Source: Granulicatella sp041433555 (GTDB lineage Bacteria > Bacillota > Bacilli > Lactobacillales > Aerococcaceae). From it: a stretch of 8,840 bases of DNA. The stretch covers positions 1 to 8,840 of the forward strand of contig NZ_JAPWBR010000033.1 in NCBI RefSeq assembly GCF_041433555.1. The letters are read 5' to 3'. Numbering within the stretch: the first letter of the stretch is position 1; every line of letters begins with the position of its first letter. Positions 4,759 through 8,840 of the stretch are shown here, piece after piece. The notes beneath the pieces are model-generated. The model was not told where the DNA came from, did not search any database, and saw only the letters and a list, made by a program, of their open reading frames with translations. The translations under genes were made by a program, and so were the position numbers.

Positions 4759-6576
4759 ATGAAACAAATGAAACGTTGGATTATCGCGTTTTTATTAGGA
4801 TTAGTTGCCTTTTTGGGACTCGGTACTACGGTTGATGCGAGAAGTTTAGTCGTTGATAAGTATGATATCGAAGCAAATATTTTAGAAAATGGGGACGTTC
4901 AGTTCTTCGAAACCATTACCTTCCAATCGGACGGTGCGTATAATGGGGTCTTCTATAACTTGGATTACTCTGGTTTTGGGAAACCAACAGATGTCAATGC
5001 GTATTTAGAAACAAGTGAAGGGCGTCTGTTAATGAACCAGGAGAATTCTGGGAAAAAGGGAACGTATCAATTAACGGATAGCGGTTCGAAGATTCAGTTT
5101 AAAGTATTTTTCCCGTTCTCGAACTCGAAATTAAAAGTGACGTTCCAATATACGATTCCAAAACTCATTACGAACTACTTGGATACGGCCGAATTAAACC
5201 GTAAAGTAGTCGGGACAGAATGGGAAATCGACCAACGCAATATTACGGTGAAGGTGAATATCCCTGGAACAGCTTCAAGAGAAACGCTTCGTGCATGGGG
5301 ACATGGCGCAGGCCAAAACGGGAATGTGCAAATTGCGAGCGACTATCGTTCAGTGACGCTCACGGCTCCTCAAAATGAAAGTGGAGATTTTGTGGAAGTG
5401 CATATGTTATTCCCACAAACATTGACACATGCGAATACAAATGTGAAAAACGAAAAAGCGTTTGACCGCATCGTAGCCGAAGAGGAAAAGCTCATCAATG
5501 ACGAGAAAAACCTTAGAAATACAGGGTTCTTCGGAATGATTGCTGGTTGGGTTCTCTTAGTCTTGAATATGGTTTATGCCTTTGCAACAGGATTCTTCGC
5601 GAACCGTAATCGTCTTGCTAAGGTACAACATATTCCAGATCATCTCTATGAACTTCCTGAAGATATTACGCCAGCCGTTATGAATCAGGCGGTTTACGGA
5701 AAAACAGATATGACCGACTTTAGTGCGACGGTGATGGACCTTGTTCGTAAGAAAGTCTTGAAATTATCCGATACAGAGCCGTATACCATTACGCTTGTGG
5801 ACGATACGAAAGAAATGCTTCGTCATGAAAAACTAGCGCTTCATTTACTCTTTGAAGTTGTTGGCGGTGGAAGCGCATCGATTGAACTCGAACAAGTGAA
5901 GAAGTATGCGAAAAACCATTCAACGACTTACTACAATGAGTGTCAAAAATGGATGGGCGCTGTCGATACTGCGGCTGAGAAATACCGCGTAACGCGTTTT
6001 GGTAAAGACGAACCTCAAGGACGTAGTGGTTTCCCAGGATGCTTGCTCGTCATCATCGGGGCTTTAACGATTGGAGCGGCCTTCTTAACGAAGAATTTAA
6101 ATTATTTATTGTGGACTGTTGGAGGCGTACTCCTTGTCGTTGGACCATTAACGCTGATCGGTACAGGAATTTTTGCCAACCGTCGTTCTCTTGAAGGGGA
6201 ATTACGTTATCGTAAATGGCAAGCCTTTAAACAAATGCTAAAAGATCTCTCACCAATGAAGCGGATCGAAGATTTACCAAGTATTCAACTGTGGGATCAC
6301 TTCCTTGTTTATGCCATCTCTTTAGGCGTGGCTGAACACGTGATTAAAGTGTTGAAAAAATTAATACCAGACCAATTACCAAACAGTATTTTCTATTCAA
6401 ATCAAAACGGAACGATTTACTATCCTGTTTCTGATTTTAATAGTACATTTACAAGCTCATACAACACTGCGAATTCTTCTGTGAACGGAAGCAGCAACTC
6501 TGGTGGGTTCGGCGGAGGATTCTCTGGCGGATCGAGCGGTGGTAGTGGTGGAGGATCCGGCGGTGGCGGATTCTAA
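4759..6576 (+). CDS. DUF2207 family membrane protein with Gly-rich tail
   Basis: A 605-residue protein with a Sec signal peptide (MKQMKRW, hydrophobic core 8-24, probable cleavage after TVDA, residues 24-27). An extracellular N-terminal beta-rich domain follows (about 28-225; DVQFFETITFQSDGAYNGVFYNLDY is typical of DUF2207). One transmembrane helix lies at about 256-280, a cytoplasmic region at 281-424, and two further helices at 425-443 and 448-473. A cytoplasmic-type segment carries the family motif region ELRYRKWQAFKQMLKDLS / LWDHFLVYAISLGVAEHV (481-527), and the last 25 residues are only Gly, Ser and Phe. These features match predicted membrane proteins of the DUF2207 family, of unknown function. 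GAGGTG (4748-4753) lies 5 nt before the ATG. The gene follows the hairpin at 4687-4744 and is probably co-transcribed with the methyltransferase 14 nt downstream. Confidence 0.88.
   Translation: MKQMKRWIIAFLLGLVAFLGLGTTVDARSLVVDKYDIEANILENGDVQFFETITFQSDGAYNGVFYNLDYSGFGKPTDVNAYLETSEGRLLMNQENSGKKGTYQLTDSGSKIQFKVFFPFSNSKLKVTFQYTIPKLITNYLDTAELNRKVVGTEWEIDQRNITVKVNIPGTASRETLRAWGHGAGQNGNVQIASDYRSVTLTAPQNESGDFVEVHMLFPQTLTHANTNVKNEKAFDRIVAEEEKLINDEKNLRNTGFFGMIAGWVLLVLNMVYAFATGFFANRNRLAKVQHIPDHLYELPEDITPAVMNQAVYGKTDMTDFSATVMDLVRKKVLKLSDTEPYTITLVDDTKEMLRHEKLALHLLFEVVGGGSASIELEQVKKYAKNHSTTYYNECQKWMGAVDTAAEKYRVTRFGKDEPQGRSGFPGCLLVIIGALTIGAAFLTKNLNYLLWTVGGVLLVVGPLTLIGTGIFANRRSLEGELRYRKWQAFKQMLKDLSPMKRIEDLPSIQLWDHFLVYAISLGVAEHVIKVLKKLIPDQLPNSIFYSNQNGTIYYPVSDFNSTFTSSYNTANSSVNGSSNSGGFGGGFSGGSSGGSGGGSGGGGF
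6499..6573 (+). repeat. Low-complexity Gly/Ser/Phe coding repeat at the end of the DUF2207 protein
   Basis: The last 25 codons encode 16 Gly, 6 Ser and 3 Phe, built from GGN codons in SGG/GGGS/GGGF units. Glycine-rich ends are common in DUF2207 proteins. The tract follows an Asn/Ser/Thr-rich stretch (about residues 560-580), so the C-terminus is likely disordered. Confidence 0.8.
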
Positions 6577-6590
6577 TCAAAGGAGAATTT

Positions 6591-7292
6591 ATGTTAAACG
6601 AAATGATGCACAGACCAGTTGTCAAACCGGAACTGGTCGAGTACATGCGTTCAAGTCAACGCCGTTTTCCGGGGGACTTGGGTGAATTAGAAAATACGGC
6701 CAATGAATTAGGAATTCCAATTATTCCTCACGAAACAGCTGTGTTTTTAGATTTTATTGTTGGATTGTACCAACCAAAAAATATTTTAGAGATTGGAACG
6801 GCAGTTGGATTCTCAGCGAGTTTGATGGCAACAGCTTCACCACAAGCAAAAGTAACAACCATTGACCGCTACGAATTAATGTATAGCCGTGCCAAAGCGA
6901 ACTTTGAAAGACTAGGGTTGGCCGACCGTATCACGCAACTTGAAGGCGATGCGGCAGATATTTTACCAACGTTAGAACAAGGAAAATACGACTTCCTATT
7001 TATGGATAGCGCTAAAGCCAAATACATCGAGTTCTTCCCATACTGTATGGACGTGCTTGAGGTCGGTGGTGTGCTAATGGTGGACGATATTTTCCAAGGA
7101 GGAACGATTTTAGATGATGTGATGGAGCGACCAAGACGTGTGCGTAAGATTCATCGTCGCCTCAATATGTTCCTTGATTTGGTTCAAAGCGACCCAACAT
7201 TAAAATCAACTTTACTTCCACTGGGCGACGGAGTGATTCTCATTCAAAAGATGGAAGAAAAAGATTTTAAATATATTTTAGAAGACTTGTAA
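6591..7292 (+). CDS. trmR: SAM-dependent O-methyltransferase, TrmR/YrrM-like (probable tRNA ho5U34 methyltransferase)
   Basis: A 233-residue class I methyltransferase of the caffeoyl-CoA O-methyltransferase-like family. The SAM-binding motif I is ILEIGTAVGFSAS (65-77), and the acidic residue after strand 2 is Asp92 (TTIDRYE). GDAADIL (119-125) follows, then YDFLFMDSAKAKY (133-145) with Asp139, VDDIF (164-168), and the family's closing strand PLGDGVILIQK (210-220). Bacillus subtilis YrrM (TrmR) methylates 5-hydroxyuridine at tRNA position 34 to 5-methoxyuridine. Sequence layout and length agree with it, but other O-methyltransferases of this family exist, so the substrate is an inference. The usual metal ligands are Asp, Asp, Asn; here the third is Asp166. 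AAAGGAG (6579-6585) lies 5 nt before the ATG. Confidence 0.82.
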   Translation: MLNEMMHRPVVKPELVEYMRSSQRRFPGDLGELENTANELGIPIIPHETAVFLDFIVGLYQPKNILEIGTAVGFSASLMATASPQAKVTTIDRYELMYSRAKANFERLGLADRITQLEGDAADILPTLEQGKYDFLFMDSAKAKYIEFFPYCMDVLEVGGVLMVDDIFQGGTILDDVMERPRRVRKIHRRLNMFLDLVQSDPTLKSTLLPLGDGVILIQKMEEKDFKYILEDL

Positions 7293-7300
7293 ATTAATCA

Positions 7301-7329
7301 TGGAAATCCTCCTTGAAAAGTTTTACAAT
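7301..7329 (+). promoter_or_regulatory. Probable sigma-A promoter of gltX
   Basis: TGGAAA (7301-7306, 4 of 6 to the -35 consensus) and TACAAT (7324-7329, 5 of 6 to the -10 consensus) are 17 nt apart. Transcription would start near 7336, giving a leader of about 26 nt with AAAGGAAG (7347-7354) 7 nt before the ATG. No terminator separates gltX from the methyltransferase gene, so readthrough from upstream is also possible. Confidence 0.55.
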
Positions 7330-7363
7330 AAGAAGGATGACAAAAGAAAGGAAGTTTTACAAT
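7318..7363 (+). repeat. 12-nt direct repeat AAGTTTTACAAT flanking the gltX leader
   Basis: AAGTTTTACAAT occurs at 7318-7329 and again at 7352-7363, 34 nt apart. The first copy contains the -10 box; the second runs through the end of the ribosome binding site into the first two bases of the gltX start codon. Whether the repeat has a role cannot be told from the sequence. Confidence 0.75.
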
Positions 7364-8837
7364 GACAGATAAAGTGCGTGTACGTTATGCACCAAGTCCA
7401 ACAGGGCACTTACACATCGGGAATGCCCGTACAGCTCTATTTAACTACTTATTCGCGAGACATTATGGTGGAGAGTTCATCATCCGTATCGAGGATACTG
7501 ACCGCAAGAGAAATCTTGAACACGGTGAAGAAAGCCAATTAGAAAACTTAACATGGCTTGGAATGGATTGGGATGAAGGTCCAGACAAACCTGGCAAATA
7601 CGGGCCTTACCGTCAATCAGAACGTGAACACATTTATAATCCACTAATCGAGCAATTAATTGCCGAAGATAAAGCGTATAAATGCTACATGACAGAGGAA
7701 GAATTAGAAGCAGAACGTGAAGCGCAACGTGCTCGTGGCGAAATGCCTCACTACAGCGGTCAACATGCTCACTTAACACAAGAGCAACGTGACGCTTTTG
7801 AAGCAGAAGGGCGCACTCCTGTTGTTCGTTTCCGTGTTCCAAAACAAGGAACTTACGCATTCGACGATATCGTTAAAGGTGACATTTCATTCGAATCTAC
7901 AAGTGTTGGTGGCGACTTCGTTATCTTAAAACGTGACGGAATGCCAACTTACAACTTCGCAGTAGCAGTGGATGACCACTTCATGGAAATCACTCACGTT
8001 TTACGTGGAGATGACCATATTGCGAACACTCCAAAACAATTAATGATTTACGAAGCATTCGGTTGGGAACCACCACGTTTCGGACATATGACTTTAATCA
8101 TTAATACGGAAACAGGTAAGAAATTATCTAAACGTGATGAATCAATTCTACAATTCATCGAACAATATAAAGACTTAGGGTACTTACCAGAAGCGATGTT
8201 CAACTTTATCGCACTTCTCGGATGGTCTCCTCAAGGCGAACACGAAATCTTCAGCCGTGAAGAATTCATCGAAATCTTCGACGAAAAACGTCTTGGTAAA
8301 TCACCAGCTGCCTTCGATCCTAAGAAATTAGAATGGATTAACAACACATACGTGAAGAAAACTCCATTAGAAGAAGTTGCTGAAATGGCGATTGCTCAAT
8401 TAAAAGAAGCAGGCATTGTGAAAGAAGAAGTTTCTCCTGAAGAACATGCATGGTTAGTGAAATTAGTGGCTTTATACCACGACCAAATGAGCTACATGAA
8501 TGAAATCGTTGAGTTATCAGCGCTCTTCTTCAGAAAAGATTTCGAAGTGGAAAATGAACAAGCTAAAGAAGTTCTTCAAGGCGAAACAGTTCCAACTGTA
8601 TTGAACGCTTTTGTTGCGAAATTAGAATCAATGGAAACATTCGATGAACCAAGTATTCTTGCAGCGATTAAAGAGGTTCAAAAGGAAACTGGCGTGAAGG
8701 GTAAAAACTTGTTTATGCCCATTCGTGTGGCTACGAGCGGACAAACACACGGGCCGGAGATCGGCAAGACGATCGAATTGCTTGGCAGAGAACGCAGCAT
8801 TGCACACGTGCAAGCCGCACTTGCTCTTATTAAATAA
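7362..8837 (+). CDS. gltX: Glutamyl-tRNA synthetase
   Basis: A complete 491-residue class I aminoacyl-tRNA synthetase that attaches glutamate to tRNA-Glu. The HIGH-type motif is in APSPTGHLHIGNART (10-24). The Rossmann catalytic domain continues with FIIRIEDTDRKR (39-50) and RGDDHIANTPKQ (215-226), and the KMSKS-type motif is KKLSKRD (253-259). The C-terminal half (about 320-491) is the helical anticodon-binding part and ends with the conserved VATSGQTHGPEIGKTIELLG. Most Lactobacillales lack a glutaminyl-tRNA synthetase, so this enzyme probably also charges tRNA-Gln with glutamate for later amidation by GatCAB (family knowledge, not visible here). The start is set by AAAGGAAG (7347-7354) and the canonical MTDKVRVRYAPSPTG N-terminus. 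The stop is 3 nt from the window edge. Confidence 0.98.
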   Translation: MTDKVRVRYAPSPTGHLHIGNARTALFNYLFARHYGGEFIIRIEDTDRKRNLEHGEESQLENLTWLGMDWDEGPDKPGKYGPYRQSEREHIYNPLIEQLIAEDKAYKCYMTEEELEAEREAQRARGEMPHYSGQHAHLTQEQRDAFEAEGRTPVVRFRVPKQGTYAFDDIVKGDISFESTSVGGDFVILKRDGMPTYNFAVAVDDHFMEITHVLRGDDHIANTPKQLMIYEAFGWEPPRFGHMTLIINTETGKKLSKRDESILQFIEQYKDLGYLPEAMFNFIALLGWSPQGEHEIFSREEFIEIFDEKRLGKSPAAFDPKKLEWINNTYVKKTPLEEVAEMAIAQLKEAGIVKEEVSPEEHAWLVKLVALYHDQMSYMNEIVELSALFFRKDFEVENEQAKEVLQGETVPTVLNAFVAKLESMETFDEPSILAAIKEVQKETGVKGKNLFMPIRVATSGQTHGPEIGKTIELLGRERSIAHVQAALALIK

Positions 8838-8840
8838 AAG

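Noticed and set aside
6335..6345. CACGTG cores (also near 8806 and 3209) as possible parS sites
   Set aside because: The flanks do not match the parS consensus TGTTTCACGTGAAACA; each lies in coding sequence and only the central hexamer, or less, is shared.
6503..6685. 60-codon plus-strand open frame bridging the DUF2207 end and the methyltransferase start
   Set aside because: It arises from the low-complexity GGN repeat read in another frame and overlaps two well-supported genes.
7480..7860. 126-codon minus-strand open frame inside gltX
   Set aside because: It is entirely antisense to conserved catalytic-domain coding sequence of glutamyl-tRNA synthetase.

Overview
The window reads as a chromosomal housekeeping stretch from a low-GC Gram-positive bacterium, most likely a member of the Lactobacillales. 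This rests on AT-rich codon use, strong AAGGAGG-type ribosome binding sites, a Sec/lipobox-type lipoprotein, and protein families (Soj-like ParA, Spo0J-like ParB, DUF951, DUF1129, DUF2207) that occur together in Firmicutes. A Carnobacteriaceae-like genus (Granulicatella-like) would fit, but the genus cannot be fixed by reading alone. All eight genes lie on the + strand. There is no mobile element, CRISPR array, tRNA or rRNA.

Layout: (1) Positions 1-40 hold the terminator of a gene lying upstream. (2) Positions 86-819 hold a monocistronic unit for a small, poorly characterised lipoprotein, with an extended -10 promoter and a terminator that overlaps its stop codon. (3) Positions 842-976 hold the leader of the parAB operon: an A/T inverted repeat, an extended -10 promoter and a strong intrinsic-terminator hairpin before the parA ribosome binding site. 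(4) Positions 977-4670 hold a tight cluster, parA-parB-DUF951-ychF-DUF1129, with junctions of -8, 12, 16 and 20 nt. (5) Positions 4687-4744 hold a long GC-rich hairpin with a T-rich tail. (6) Positions 4759-7292 hold a DUF2207 membrane protein and a TrmR/YrrM-like O-methyltransferase, 14 nt apart. (7) Positions 7301-8837 hold gltX, complete, behind its own likely promoter.

How the genes work together: ParA and ParB form the chromosome-partition pair (origin segregation and SMC loading). They are apparently co-transcribed with the small zinc-ribbon-like DUF951 protein, the ribosome-associated ATPase YchF and the DUF1129 membrane protein. YchF, the TrmR-like tRNA methyltransferase and glutamyl-tRNA synthetase give the second half a translation theme. 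The DUF1129, DUF2207 and lipoprotein genes are envelope proteins of unknown function.

I do not see a new multi-gene system. The most interesting signals are regulatory. There are two terminator-like hairpins placed directly upstream of ribosome binding sites, before parA and before the DUF2207 gene. The first has its own promoter and could be an attenuator or yield a short RNA of about 75 nt. There is also a 12-nt direct repeat and an anti-Shine-Dalgarno-like sequence in the gltX leader.
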